64,000 nucleotides of DNA, taken from positions 124,001-188,000 of the forward strand of contig NZ_VIGC02000011.1 in assembly GCF_006569185.2 (NCBI RefSeq), in the 5' to 3' direction. Within the stretch, counting starts at the first letter, position 1, and every line of letters starts with the position of its first letter. A model generated the notes under the pieces. The model saw nothing but the letters and a program-made list of their open reading frames with translations. It was not told where the DNA came from and did no database searches. This document shows positions 45,875 through 54,510 of this stretch, piece by piece. The translations under genes and the position numbers were made by a program. Source of the stretch: Litorilinea aerophila. Lineage in GTDB: Bacteria > Chloroflexota > Anaerolineae > Caldilineales > Caldilineaceae.

Positions 45875-46648
45875 CTACTTCCGGCGATAGCGCACGTACA
45901 GCTCTCGGGTGATCTCGTCGGCCGTAAGCTGAAATGAGGCCACCGGACCGACCGCGGCCCCGTTTTCATCCAGCAGCTGAACCTCCCAGGTCCCGGCCTG
46001 GGATTCCACGAAGATCACGTTCAAATTGGTAAAGCGGGTATAGGCGCTGGGCTCTGGGCGGGTCTGCCCGGGCAGACCGCCCGTGGAAACCTGGTCCACC
46101 GGCAGTTGAGCTCCGTTGTGGGTCACCCGGAGGGTATAGCCGGCCAGGGCCAGCTCGGCCGGTGAATAGATGTAGGCGTAGACCCGAACCACGTTGGGGG
46201 CCAGGGATTCGGTGGGGAACTTCTCGGCCGACTCCAGCAGGAAGGGATAGTCCGGTGTCGGCGTGGGCGTCGGCGGGACCGTGGGCGTAGGTGTGGCCGT
46301 GGGCGGCGGCGTGGGGGTTGCAGTAGGCGTGGCGGTGGGCACAGGCGTGGCCGTGGGCGGCACCGGCGTCGACGTCGGCGTGGGAGGGAGGGTCGGCTGC
46401 GCGGCCTGGGCCGGCGGCTGGACCGGCTGCTGGGCCTGGGCCGGTGGATTGGCGCCGGCAGCCAGGATGGGCGTGGGCGTAAAGGTGGGGAAGGGTGTGC
46501 GGGTAGGCGGCTCGTTCCGTCCGGCGCCACACCCTGCCAGCATCAAAAGGGCCAAACACCCCAGGGGAAGCATCCGCCACCCGCGCAGGGAGCGCCCTAC
46601 CCGGGGCAACTCACCTATCCACCACGCCAATTGTCGCAAGCCATCCAT
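45875..46648 (-). CDS. Lipoprotein with Thr/Pro repeat linker, function unknown
   Basis: The protein has a lipoprotein signal (LPLGCLALLMLAGC), then about 90 residues of Thr/Pro-rich low complexity (repeating TPTPT, PTATPT) that would span the envelope. A C-terminal beta-sandwich-like domain of about 125 residues follows (FPTESLAPNVVRVYAYIYSPAELALAGYTLRVTHNGAQL ... LTADEITRELYVRYRRK). Start choice is uncertain: ATG 46648 (257 residues) or ATG 46573 (232 residues, right at the signal); neither has a clear ribosome site. It is convergent with the SH3 protein and shares its terminator. I do not recognise the C-terminal domain. Confidence 0.7.
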   Translation of the reverse strand: MDGLRQLAWWIGELPRVGRSLRGWRMLPLGCLALLMLAGCGAGRNEPPTRTPFPTFTPTPILAAGANPPAQAQQPVQPPAQAAQPTLPPTPTSTPVPPTATPVPTATPTATPTPPPTATPTPTVPPTPTPTPDYPFLLESAEKFPTESLAPNVVRVYAYIYSPAELALAGYTLRVTHNGAQLPVDQVSTGGLPGQTRPEPSAYTRFTNLNVIFVESQAGTWEVQLLDENGAAVGPVASFQLTADEITRELYVRYRRK

Positions 46649-47244
46649 GTCGGCCGTTCGCACAATCACCACATCACGCCCATGTACAGATTTGAGTTGA
46701 TTCACAGATTCCACAGATGAATACAGATTTTATCCAACGCAATCTGTGCCTTCCTGCGAAGAGGGCATTCTTTAATGCAAATGCGCAAAGAAATCCAGGA
46801 GAAAATCGCCCTAATCAGCGTTCATCTGCGTGAGTCAGCGTCCTATACGCCCCTCTTGCAGCAGAGTCATCCGTGGCTCCAAGGTAGTTCTCTGCGGCGT
46901 GTTTCCAAGGAAACCACAGCTATCGCAAAAGCCGCAGGAGCCAATGGTAGCGCAATTAGGGGCAGAGGGCAAGAACCATAGCCCCCCGGCGCCATGGCCG
47001 CCGGCACCGATTCCCCCACGTTTTCTCCACGATTGTTGGCTGCCGAGCCACGTCCGCCCGCGCAGCATCTCCCGGGGAACCGCTGGCCAACGGGCCCTCG
47101 ACGGCTCTACATCGCCCACACTTTCCCCAATTGGCAGGCCCTCTGCTATCATAGGGTTTCAGACAAGACTTTCACCGATTCACCATCAACCCTGCGTGCC
47201 CCTGTCATCATCCAGGGACCATCTACGGGAAAGGGACAGAACCC
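46649..47244. other. Intergenic region with repeat remnants
   Basis: About 600 bases without a credible gene. It starts with CAGATT-type motif remnants (ATTCACAGATTCCACAGATG), continues into dispersed repeat family B (46737-46870), and ends in the leader of the TIM-barrel gene, where TATCAT near 47149 is a possible -10. Confidence 0.6.
46737..46870. repeat. Dispersed repeat, family B (copy 1)
   Basis: Blocks AGGGCATT, TGCGCAAAGAAA, AATCAGCGTTCATCTGCGTG, GTCAGCGTCCT and TTGCAGCAGAGTCATC recur in the same order, in inverted orientation, at 63280-63420. The six-frame translations of these stretches are spurious. Confidence 0.75.
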
Positions 47245-48015
47245 ATGACTAAACCAGTTCTTGCCGCCCAGCTCTACACCGTGCGTGAGTACACCCGCAC
47301 CGCGGAAGACTTTGCGGCCAGCATGAAGAAGATCCGCCAGATTGGATACCAGGCCGTTCAGGTCTCCGCCATCGGCCCCATTCCCCACCAGGAGGTCAAG
47401 GCCATCGTGGAGGATCTGGGGCTGACCATCTGCAACACCCACATCCCCTATGACCGCCTGTGGAATGACCTGGACTCGGTCATCGAGCAGCATCACCTGT
47501 GGAACTGCCGGCACGTGGCCATCGGCAGTCTGCCAGCCGCGTACCGGGAAGAAGGGGAAGACGGCTACCGGCGCTTCGCCCAGGAGGCGTCCCAGGTGGG
47601 GGAGAAACTACACGCGGCCGGGCTGACCTTCAGCTACCACAACCACGGCTTCGAGTTTGAACGCTTCGGCAAGCGCACCGCGCTGGACATCATCTATGAG
47701 GAGAGTGACCCGCGCTATCTACAGGCAGAGATTGACACCTATTGGGTGCAGCACGGAGGGGGCGATCCCGCGGCCTGGATCCGCCGCATGAAGGGCCGCA
47801 TGCCGGTGGTCCACCTCAAAGACATGGTGATCGTGGACCGGCAGCAGGTCATGGCGGAAGTAGGGGAAGGGAACCTCAACTGGCCTGCCATCCTGGACGC
47901 ATGCCGGGAGGCCGGCGTGGAGTGGTACGCGGTGGAGCAGGACATCTGCCGGCGGGATCCCTTCGAGAGCCTGCGCATCAGCTACGAGAACCTGCGGGCC
48001 ATGGGGCTGGCGTAG
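47245..48015 (+). CDS. Xylose-isomerase-like TIM-barrel sugar isomerase/epimerase
   Basis: This belongs to the AP-endonuclease-2/xylose-isomerase-like superfamily, which includes sugar isomerases, epimerases and inosose dehydratases. The 256-residue protein starts KPVLAAQLYTVREYTRTAEDF and shows metal-site segments FSYHNHGFEFERFG near residue 132, LQAEIDTYWVQHGG near 160, VVHLKDM near 190 and WYAVEQDIC near 230. These contain the usual His/Glu/Asp ligands. GGGAAAGGGAC precedes the ATG. It lies just upstream of the split-transketolase operon but has its own terminator. A role in the same sugar pathway, for example as an aldose isomerase, is possible. Confidence 0.87.
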   Translation: MTKPVLAAQLYTVREYTRTAEDFAASMKKIRQIGYQAVQVSAIGPIPHQEVKAIVEDLGLTICNTHIPYDRLWNDLDSVIEQHHLWNCRHVAIGSLPAAYREEGEDGYRRFAQEASQVGEKLHAAGLTFSYHNHGFEFERFGKRTALDIIYEESDPRYLQAEIDTYWVQHGGGDPAAWIRRMKGRMPVVHLKDMVIVDRQQVMAEVGEGNLNWPAILDACREAGVEWYAVEQDICRRDPFESLRISYENLRAMGLA

Positions 48016-48064
48016 GCGGGGGCGATCCGGCGGTTCTTCCGAACTGAAGAGAACAAGACTAACA

Positions 48065-48093
48065 TTGGGGGCGACCTGGCAGGTCGCCCCCAA
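48065..48093 (+). terminator. Terminator hairpin of the TIM-barrel gene
   Basis: A perfect 12-bp stem (TTGGGGGCGACC / GGTCGCCCCCAA) with a 5-base loop lies 50 bases after the stop. No long U-tract follows, so termination may be partial or factor-assisted. Confidence 0.65.
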
Positions 48094-48161
48094 TTCATGT
48101 AAGGCAGTTCCCCCAACAAACAGGGAAAGTAGGGACACAGGAACGCGCGGGAAAATAGTAC

Positions 48162-48190
48162 TTGACACAGGCCCGGAGATTGTTTATAAT
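48162..48190 (+). promoter_or_regulatory. Consensus promoter of the sugar-catabolic operon
   Basis: TTGACA (48162-48167), exactly 17 bases, then TATAAT (48185-48190): a perfect sigma-70-type promoter, the strongest in the window. Transcription should start near 48197, inside the first palindromic operator, giving a leader of about 140 bases before the transketolase gene. A perfect promoter combined with overlapping operators fits tight repression and strong induction. Confidence 0.88.
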
Positions 48191-48196
48191 GACACC

Positions 48197-48228
48197 TGAA
48201 TATAATTTCATAAATGAATATAAATTCA
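48197..48228 (+). promoter_or_regulatory. Tandem GAA-N6-TTC operators
   Basis: Two 14-bp palindromes, TGAATATAATTTCA (48197-48210) and TGAATATAAATTCA (48215-48228), repeat with 18-bp spacing over the start site. They resemble the TTGAA-N6-TTCAA type operator of Bacillus DeoR, a SorC-family repressor. The SorC-type regulator at 51898 is the likely binder. A third GAA-N6-TTC box is at 56171. Confidence 0.7.
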
Positions 48229-48336
48229 CATTTCAGTCGGTACGGCTTGTTCACCCCTTCCATTGGCGTCACCACCAGGCCCTGCCCCAGGCACCACCGG
48301 CGTCATTTCAAGCACAGAGAGCAGAAAGAGGTGATT

Positions 48337-49182
48337 ATGGATCCCACTGTCCACGCACTTCAACTTAAGTCGATCCAATACCGCAAGACGATCCTTTCCA
48401 TCATCAAACAGGCCAGGGCTGGTCATACGGCTGGCAGTTTGTCATGCATCGACATCTTGAACGTGTTGTATAACCACGTGATGAACGTCTCCCCCGAGAA
48501 CTTCGCCGATCCTGACCGGGATCGCTACATCCAGAGCAAGGGGCATGCCGTGGAGGCCCTCTACACCGTGCTGGCTGACCGAGGCTTTTTCCCGGCTGAA
48601 GAGCTGCAAACCTTGGGACAGTACCGCTCCCACTTTGTGGGACATCCGACTCGCAAGGTCCCGGGCATCGAGCACAACACCGGGGCCCTGGGGCATGGCC
48701 TGTCGGTTGCCGTGGGGCTCGCCCTGGCCGCCAAGAAGGACGGGCGCTCCTATCGGGTGTACACCCTGTTGGGCGACGGCGAACTGGCGGAAGGTTCCAA
48801 CTGGGAAGCCTCCCTGGTGGCCGCCCACTACAAGCTGGACAACCTGGTGGTCATCGTGGATCGGAATGGCCTGCAGATCACCGGGCCAACCGAAGATGTG
48901 GTGGCGCTGGAACCCCTGTGTGAAAAATTCCGGGTCTTTGGATATGCGGTCCGTGAAGTGAACGGCCACGACATTCCCACCCTGTTAGATACGTTCACAC
49001 AGATTCCCTTCCAGCCGGGCAAACCCAGCCTGATCCTGGCGCGTACCATCAAGGGGCGGGGGGTGAGCTTCATGGAGAACCAGGTCTCGTGGCACCACCA
49101 CGTGCCTAACGACGAAGAATATACCCTGGCCATGCAGGAGCTGGAGCTGGCCGAAACGGCCCTTGTGGGGGTGGCACAATGA
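48337..49182 (+). CDS. Transketolase N-terminal subunit (ThDP pyrophosphate domain)
   Basis: This is half of a split transketolase; the two halves together transfer a two-carbon ketol unit using thiamine diphosphate. The 281-residue subunit carries the cofactor motif GDGELAEGSNWEASLVAAHYKLDNLVVIVDRN (GDG...N) near residue 150, GHTAGSLSCIDIL, SKGHAVEALYTVL and EHNTGALGHGLSVAVG. ATG 48337 has AAAGAGGTGA upstream; the frame start at 48214 is in the leader. It overlaps the C-terminal half by ATGA. With the FGGY kinase and apiosidase-like gene downstream, it may correspond to AptA of the apulose-4-phosphate pathway, but a general pentose or other ketose-phosphate substrate cannot be excluded. Confidence 0.93.
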   Translation: MDPTVHALQLKSIQYRKTILSIIKQARAGHTAGSLSCIDILNVLYNHVMNVSPENFADPDRDRYIQSKGHAVEALYTVLADRGFFPAEELQTLGQYRSHFVGHPTRKVPGIEHNTGALGHGLSVAVGLALAAKKDGRSYRVYTLLGDGELAEGSNWEASLVAAHYKLDNLVVIVDRNGLQITGPTEDVVALEPLCEKFRVFGYAVREVNGHDIPTLLDTFTQIPFQPGKPSLILARTIKGRGVSFMENQVSWHHHVPNDEEYTLAMQELELAETALVGVAQ

Positions 49183-50126
49183 AGCTCGGCAGACCCAACC
49201 TGGAAGAATTCGGCGCCACCATGCTGGAGCTGGGGCGGGCCAACCCGGACGTCCTGGTCTGCACCAGCGATTCCCGGGGTTCGGGGAAGCTGGTTCCCTT
49301 CGGCCAGGCCCTGCCCGAGCAGATCGTCGAACTGGGCATCGCCGAGCAGAACCTCATCGGCGTTGCGGCCGGGCTTGCATCCGCGGGGAAACGGGTCTTC
49401 GCCGTGGTGCCCGCCTGCTTCCTCACCACCCGGGCCCTGGAGCAGATCAAGAACGACGTCTGCTATTCGGATCATCCGGTCAAGTTGATCTCCATCAGCG
49501 CCGGGGTCAGCTACGGCGCCCTGGGCTCCACCCACCACTCCTTGCATGACTATGCGGCGCTCCGGGCCATCCACAACATCACCATCGTGGCCCCGGCGGA
49601 CAACCATGAAACCCGGTCGGCCATCCTGGCTGCGCTGGACTATCCGCACCCCATCTACATTCGCATGGGCAAGCGCCCCATGCTGGAGCTACACCAGCCG
49701 AATACGCCCTTTGAAGTGGGCAAGGCCATCATGCTGCGAGACGGCTCTGACGTCACCTTCGTGGCCATTGGCGAGCCGGTGGCCGAAGCGCTGCTGGCCA
49801 GCCAGATCCTGGCCGAAGAGGGCATCCAGTGCCGGGTTATCAGCATGCACACCCTGAAGCCGCTGGACCAGGAGACGCTGCTGGCCGCGGCGACCGACAC
49901 CCGGGTCCTCATCACCGTGGAGGAGCACAGCATCTACGGCGGGCTGGGCGGTGCCTGCGCGGAGCTACTGATGGAGCGGGGCGTCACGGTGCCGTTCAAG
50001 ATCGTGGGCATCCCCGATGAGTACACGGTGACCGGCAGCCAGATGGACATCTTCCGGCACTACGGCATCACGCCTGAAGGGCTGGCCGAGACAGCCCGGC
50101 AGATGCTGGAGACGGTCAAGGTGTAG
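49179..50126 (+). CDS. Transketolase C-terminal subunit
   Basis: This partner half holds the pyrimidine-binding and C-terminal domains. The catalytic Glu lies in ELGIAEQNLIGVAAGLA near residue 54. AGVSYGALGSTHHSLHDYAALRAIHNITIVAPAD near residue 110 is the typical substrate and ThDP segment, and the C-terminal domain includes VITVEEHSIYGGLGGACAELL-like sequence. Length is 315 residues. It overlaps the first subunit by 4 bases, indicating coupled 1:1 synthesis. In the apiose pathway the equivalent is AptB. Confidence 0.93.
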   Translation: MKLGRPNLEEFGATMLELGRANPDVLVCTSDSRGSGKLVPFGQALPEQIVELGIAEQNLIGVAAGLASAGKRVFAVVPACFLTTRALEQIKNDVCYSDHPVKLISISAGVSYGALGSTHHSLHDYAALRAIHNITIVAPADNHETRSAILAALDYPHPIYIRMGKRPMLELHQPNTPFEVGKAIMLRDGSDVTFVAIGEPVAEALLASQILAEEGIQCRVISMHTLKPLDQETLLAAATDTRVLITVEEHSIYGGLGGACAELLMERGVTVPFKIVGIPDEYTVTGSQMDIFRHYGITPEGLAETARQMLETVKV

Positions 50127-50180
50127 CCCACCGGGCGAAAGAGGCGAAAGAAAAACGCAGGAGAAAGTGAAGTCGGGCAC

Positions 50181-51671
50181 ATGAAGCAGACAAATGGGGA
50201 AATCCTGGCCATTGACCAGGGCACCACCAACACCAAGGTGTTGCGGGTAAACCCGCAGGGCGAGATCGTGGGCCGGGCTTCCTGCCCCCTGGAAGTCACC
50301 TACCCCAGGCCGGGATGGGTGGAACAAGATCCCCAGGCCCTGTGGCAAAGCGTCTGCGACGCCATGGAACGCTGTCTGGCCGACGGGGACCCGAGCCGGC
50401 TGACGGCCATCGCCATCACCAACCAGCGGGAATCGGTCGTTCTGTGGGAGCGCGCGAGCGGCAAGGCGCTGGGCCCCTGCGTGGTCTGGCAGTGTCGTCG
50501 AACGGCACCCTTTTGCCAGACCTTGCGGGAGCGGGGTCTGGAACCGCTCCTGCATGAAAAAACCGGTCTTACCATCGACCCTCTCTTTTCGGCCAGCAAG
50601 ATGCACTGGCTCCTGGATCAGATACCCAATGGCTATCAGCGGGGCGCGGCGGGTGAACTCTGTCTGGGAACGGTGGATAGCTGGCTCCTGTGGAACCTGA
50701 CCGGTGGCAAGGTGCACGCCTGCGACATGTCCAACGCTTCTCGCACCCAACTGCTCAACCTGCACACCCGGCGTTGGGACGAGGAGCTGTTGGAGCTCTT
50801 CGAGATCCCCGCAGCCGCGCTGCCCCAGGTCCTGCCATCCAGCGCCATCTACGGGGAGAGCGCCCCGGCGGGCCCCTTGCCGGGCGGCATTCCCATCGCC
50901 GCCATGATAGGCGATTCCCATGCGGCCCTCTTCGGCCACACCTGCTTCCGGCCGGGCGCCATCAAGGCGACCTATGGGACCGGTTCATCGCTGATGATGC
51001 CGGTGGATCGGCCCCTCTTGTCTGCCAGCGGCCTATCCACCACCGTGGCCTGGGCCATGGCCGACCAGGCCACCTACGCCCTGGAGGGCAACATCCCGGT
51101 CACCGGGGCGGCGGTGCAATGGCTGGGACAGTTCCTGGGATTGGACGATCCAGCCGCCGGAGTGGCCCGGCTGGCCAGCCAGGTGGATGGCAGTGATGGC
51201 GTCTATTTTGTCCCAGCCTTCGTGGGGCTGGGGGCGCCCCACTGGCACGAGGAGGCCCGCGGGTTGATCACGGGCCTCACCCGGGGCAGCAGTGCGGCTC
51301 AGCTGGCCCGGGCCACGCTGGAGTCCATCGCCTACCAGATTCGGGACGTCTTCGACGCCATGGAAAGGGAGGTGGGCAGGGAGCTCCCGTGTCTGCTGGC
51401 CGACGGGGGGGCCAGCCAGAACCAGCTGCTCATGCAGTTTCAGGCGGATATCATCGGCCGGCCGGTGCTGCGCAGCACCTCGCCGGATCTGTCAGCCCTG
51501 GGCACAGCTTACCTGGCCGGTCTGACAACCGGGATCTGGCGCTCCCCCCGGGAGATTGGCGAGTTGCCCCGCCATTACGATGTCTTCGCCCCCCAGATGA
51601 CAGCCGAACGGCGCGAGGAGCTCTATGCCGGTTGGCGCCGGGCCGTTGCCCGGACCATCTACACCCCCTAA
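50181..51671 (+). CDS. FGGY-family carbohydrate kinase
   Basis: FGGY kinases phosphorylate polyols and ketoses with ATP. The 496-residue protein has the N-terminal phosphate loop ILAIDQGTTNTKVLRVN, the substrate region AITNQRESVVLWERASG and VVWQCRRTAPFC, GIPIAAMIGDSHAALFGHTC with a probable catalytic Asp (about residue 250), and the ATP-site motif LLADGGASQNQLLMQFQADI. It is glycerol-kinase-like in overall pattern. Placed between the split transketolase and the regulator, it probably phosphorylates the ketose that the transketolase then cleaves, for example D-apulose to apulose-4-phosphate. The substrate is inferred from context only. Confidence 0.9.
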   Translation: MKQTNGEILAIDQGTTNTKVLRVNPQGEIVGRASCPLEVTYPRPGWVEQDPQALWQSVCDAMERCLADGDPSRLTAIAITNQRESVVLWERASGKALGPCVVWQCRRTAPFCQTLRERGLEPLLHEKTGLTIDPLFSASKMHWLLDQIPNGYQRGAAGELCLGTVDSWLLWNLTGGKVHACDMSNASRTQLLNLHTRRWDEELLELFEIPAAALPQVLPSSAIYGESAPAGPLPGGIPIAAMIGDSHAALFGHTCFRPGAIKATYGTGSSLMMPVDRPLLSASGLSTTVAWAMADQATYALEGNIPVTGAAVQWLGQFLGLDDPAAGVARLASQVDGSDGVYFVPAFVGLGAPHWHEEARGLITGLTRGSSAAQLARATLESIAYQIRDVFDAMEREVGRELPCLLADGGASQNQLLMQFQADIIGRPVLRSTSPDLSALGTAYLAGLTTGIWRSPREIGELPRHYDVFAPQMTAERREELYAGWRRAVARTIYTP

Positions 51672-51897
51672 CCGCCAGAAGTACCCTTGCCTGAACCATG
51701 GCCCTGCCTGAAGCATGGAGCGAGGCTTTTCCAGCACATCATGGCTGAAACACCCTTTCAAGCGGCATAGGTTGGCGCTGCCGTTGGCCTGTCGCGACGG
51801 TTTGGCAGCAGGCCTGCCATGGCTCCATAATGGAAACGGACGCGGGCGTCTAAACCCGTGTAAGGCAGAAGATCCATTGGAGAAAGGCAAGGGAGCA

Positions 51898-52908
51898 ATG
51901 GCGACCATTGATGAGTTGCGACTCATGACCAAGGTGGCCCGGCTGTACTACGAAAATAACCGCCGTCAGTCGGAGATAGCCGCCCAACTGGACATTTCCC
52001 AGGCGACGGTTTCCCGTCTGCTGAAGCGTGCCCACGAAGAGCAGATCGTCCGGATTCGCATCAGCCCGCCCCCGGGCATCTACTCGGAGTTGGAAGCGGC
52101 GCTGCAGGAGCGCTACGACCTGAAGGATGTCATTGTGGTGGACTGCGAGGCCGAGGACGACGAGCAGGAGATCATCCGCAACCTGGGCGTTGCGGCCGCT
52201 TTCTACCTGGAAACCACCCTGAAACGGGGAGAAGTGGTGGGCATCTCGTCGTGGAGCGAAACCCTGCTGGCCATGGTGGATGCCATGCATCCCCTGGCCC
52301 AGCCCCTGGAATCCCAGGTGGTGCAGATTTTGGGGGGGATCGGCAACCCGGCCGCCGAGGTGCATGCCAACCACCTGACCACCAAGCTGGCCAACCTGGT
52401 GGGCAGTGAACCCAAATTCCTGGCCGCGCCCGGGGTGGTCGGCTCCCCCGAAGCCCGGGCCGTCATCTGCAACGATACTTTTGTGCAGGAGACCCTGAAA
52501 CTTTTCGATCGAATCAACGTGGCCCTGGTGGGCATCGGGGCGCTGCTCCCCTCCAAGCTGTTGGCCAGCAGTGGCAACGTCTTCTCCCAGGCGGAGATCG
52601 ACCTGCTGAAAGAAGAGGGCGCGGTGGGAGACATCTGCCTGCGATTCTACAACAGCCAGGGGGTTCCGGTGGTCACCCCCCTGAATGAGCGGGTGATCGG
52701 CATCACCCTGGAGCAGTTGCGAAAAGTGGAACGCTGTGTGGGGATTGCCGGCGGCCGCCGCAAGTGGATGGCCATTCGCGGCGCCCTGGAGGGTGAGTTG
52801 ATCAACGTGCTTATCACGGATCACTTCACGGCCCAGCGGCTGATTGACGGCAGGCTGTTTACGTTCCCGTGGGAGCCGTCCATGTCGGACCGGACGCCGC
52901 GGGAATAG
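51898..52908 (+). CDS. SorC/DeoR-type sugar-responsive transcriptional regulator
   Basis: The N-terminal helix-turn-helix (LYYENNRRQSEIAAQLDISQATVSRLLKRAHEE, residues about 15-48) is followed by a sugar-binding domain related to sugar-phosphate isomerases. Typical segments are NLGVAAAFYLE, GISSWSETLLAMV, QVVQILGGIGN, and AVGDICLRFYNSQG. Length is 336 residues. AAGGGAG precedes ATG 51898; the frame from 51715 is rejected. SorC proteins sense phosphorylated sugars and bind paired palindromes; the GAA-N6-TTC boxes at 48197-48228 and 56171-56182 are the likely targets. TGAAACACCCTTTCA near 51745, upstream of this gene, is a looser match. Confidence 0.9.
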   Translation: MATIDELRLMTKVARLYYENNRRQSEIAAQLDISQATVSRLLKRAHEEQIVRIRISPPPGIYSELEAALQERYDLKDVIVVDCEAEDDEQEIIRNLGVAAAFYLETTLKRGEVVGISSWSETLLAMVDAMHPLAQPLESQVVQILGGIGNPAAEVHANHLTTKLANLVGSEPKFLAAPGVVGSPEARAVICNDTFVQETLKLFDRINVALVGIGALLPSKLLASSGNVFSQAEIDLLKEEGAVGDICLRFYNSQGVPVVTPLNERVIGITLEQLRKVERCVGIAGGRRKWMAIRGALEGELINVLITDHFTAQRLIDGRLFTFPWEPSMSDRTPRE

Positions 52909-53013
52909 CCCCCCGCCCGCTGGGGTCCACGGGGTTCACGGCCAACGGGGATCCGTGTTTTTTTGCAGTTGAGTTATCCCAGGTCAGAGGAAAAGCGAGA
53001 GGAGCGAGGGAAT

Positions 53014-54429
53014 ATGGAACCATCAACGGTTACCCTGGGCGTGATTGTGGGCAACCGCGATTTCTTCCCGGATCAGCTGGTGAGCGAAGGGCGGCGTGAC
53101 ATCCTGCAAGTATTGGAAGAGATGCAGGTCCAGTCGGTCATTGTGGACGAAGAGATGACCAAGCTCGGCGCGGTGGAGACGTGGGAGGACGCCAAGCGCT
53201 GCGCGGCCCTGTTCAAGGAGCATCGGGACGAGATCGACGGCATCCTGGTGGTGCTGCCCAACTTCGGCGATGAGAAAGCCGTGGCCGACACCATCCGGCT
53301 CTCGGGCCTGCGGGTCCCCATCCTGGTGCAGGCCTACCCGGATGCGCCAGACCAGTTGAACGTGGAACGGCGCCGGGACGCCTACTGCGGCAAGATCTCC
53401 GTCTGCAACAATCTGTACCAGTACGGCTTTCCCTTCACGTTGACCGAACAGCACACGGTGTTGCCCCAGGACGAATCCTTCAAGCGGGATCTGCAGAAAT
53501 TCGTGGGCGTCTGTCGGGTGGTGCGTGGGCTGCGGGGGGCACGGCTGGGCGCCGTGGGGGCCCGCCCCAACGCCTTCAACACCGTGCGCTTCAGCGAAAA
53601 ATTGCTGGAGGCCTCCGGGATCAGCGTCTCCACCATCGACCTGTCGGAGATCCTGGGCCAGGCGGAGCGGCTGGCCGACGATGATCCCCGGGTCCAGGCC
53701 CGGCTGGAATCCATTCACGGCTACGTGCCTACCCCCGGCGTCCCCGAGCCCCGGGTGGTCAAGATGGCCAAGCTGGGCGTCGTCCTGGATGCATGGATGG
53801 ACGCCTATGACCTGGATGCCACGGCCATCCAGTGCTGGTCCTCCCTCCAGCGTAACTACGGCGTCAACGTCTGTACCCTCATGAGCATGATGAGTGACCG
53901 GTTCATGCCCAGCGCCTGCGAGGTGGACATCACCGGTGTAGCCAGCATGTATGCGTTGCAGCTGGCTTCGGGGCAACCCAGCGCCCTGGTCGACTGGAAC
54001 AACAACTATCGCAACGAGCCCGACAAGTGCGTGCTCTTCCACTGTGGCAACTGGGCCAAGAGCTTCTTCCCGGCGGAGATCACCATGTCCAACGCGCCCA
54101 TCCTGGGCACCACCCTGGGCGTGGAGAACACCTGGGGCACGGTGGTGGGACGGGTGCCCGCCGGCCCCATGAGCTACGCCCGCATCAGCACAGACGACCG
54201 CCATGGGCAGATCAAGAGCTACGTGGGCGACGGCGCCTTTACCGACGATCCGCTGGACACCTTCGGCAGCCGCGCGGTTGTGGAAGTGCCCGGCCTGCAG
54301 CGCCTGATGCACTACGTCTGCAAGAACGGCTTTGAACACCATGTCGCCATGACCCTGGGCCACACGGCCGACATCCTGGCGGAAGCCTTCGGCACCTACC
54401 TGGGCTGGGACGTCTACCATCATCCGTAG
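53014..54429 (+). CDS. L-fucose/L-arabinose isomerase-family protein
   Basis: This 471-residue protein matches the FucI/AraA fold: an N-terminal Rossmann-like part ([22 protein letters not shown]), [20 protein letters not shown], and a central region [39 protein letters not shown] with a Glu likely to bind metal. It ends with [24 protein letters not shown] and [19 protein letters not shown] 53014 has GAGCGAGGG upstream. It sits between the regulator and the apiosidase-like hydrolase, so it is the best candidate in the operon to convert the released aldose to its ketose. Known D-apiose isomerase belongs to a different, TIM-barrel family, so this could be a non-orthologous solution or act on another sugar. 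Confidence 0.85.
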   Translation: MEPSTVTLGVIVGNRDFFPDQLVSEGRRDILQVLEEMQVQSVIVDEEMTKLGAVETWEDAKRCAALFKEHRDEIDGILVVLPNFGDEKAVADTIRLSGLRVPILVQAYPDAPDQLNVERRRDAYCGKISVCNNLYQYGFPFTLTEQHTVLPQDESFKRDLQKFVGVCRVVRGLRGARLGAVGARPNAFNTVRFSEKLLEASGISVSTIDLSEILGQAERLADDDPRVQARLESIHGYVPTPGVPEPRVVKMAKLGVVLDAWMDAYDLDATAIQCWSSLQRNYGVNVCTLMSMMSDRFMPSACEVDITGVASMYALQLASGQPSALVDWNNNYRNEPDKCVLFHCGNWAKSFFPAEITMSNAPILGTTLGVENTWGTVVGRVPAGPMSYARISTDDRHGQIKSYVGDGAFTDDPLDTFGSRAVVEVPGLQRLMHYVCKNGFEHHVAMTLGHTADILAEAFGTYLGWDVYHHP

Positions 54430-54510
54430 CCGGCCATCCCTGTTTGTTGTTTTGAACCATCCCAACCATAAACCATCTATCATCGTCACAAAACTGGAGG
54501 AATGACAGAC

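Noticed and set aside
48337-50126. Sulfoquinovose transketolase pathway
   Set aside because: A split transketolase also occurs there, but that route has no FGGY kinase, and no sulfo-sugar-specific gene is seen; the apiose-type reading fits better.
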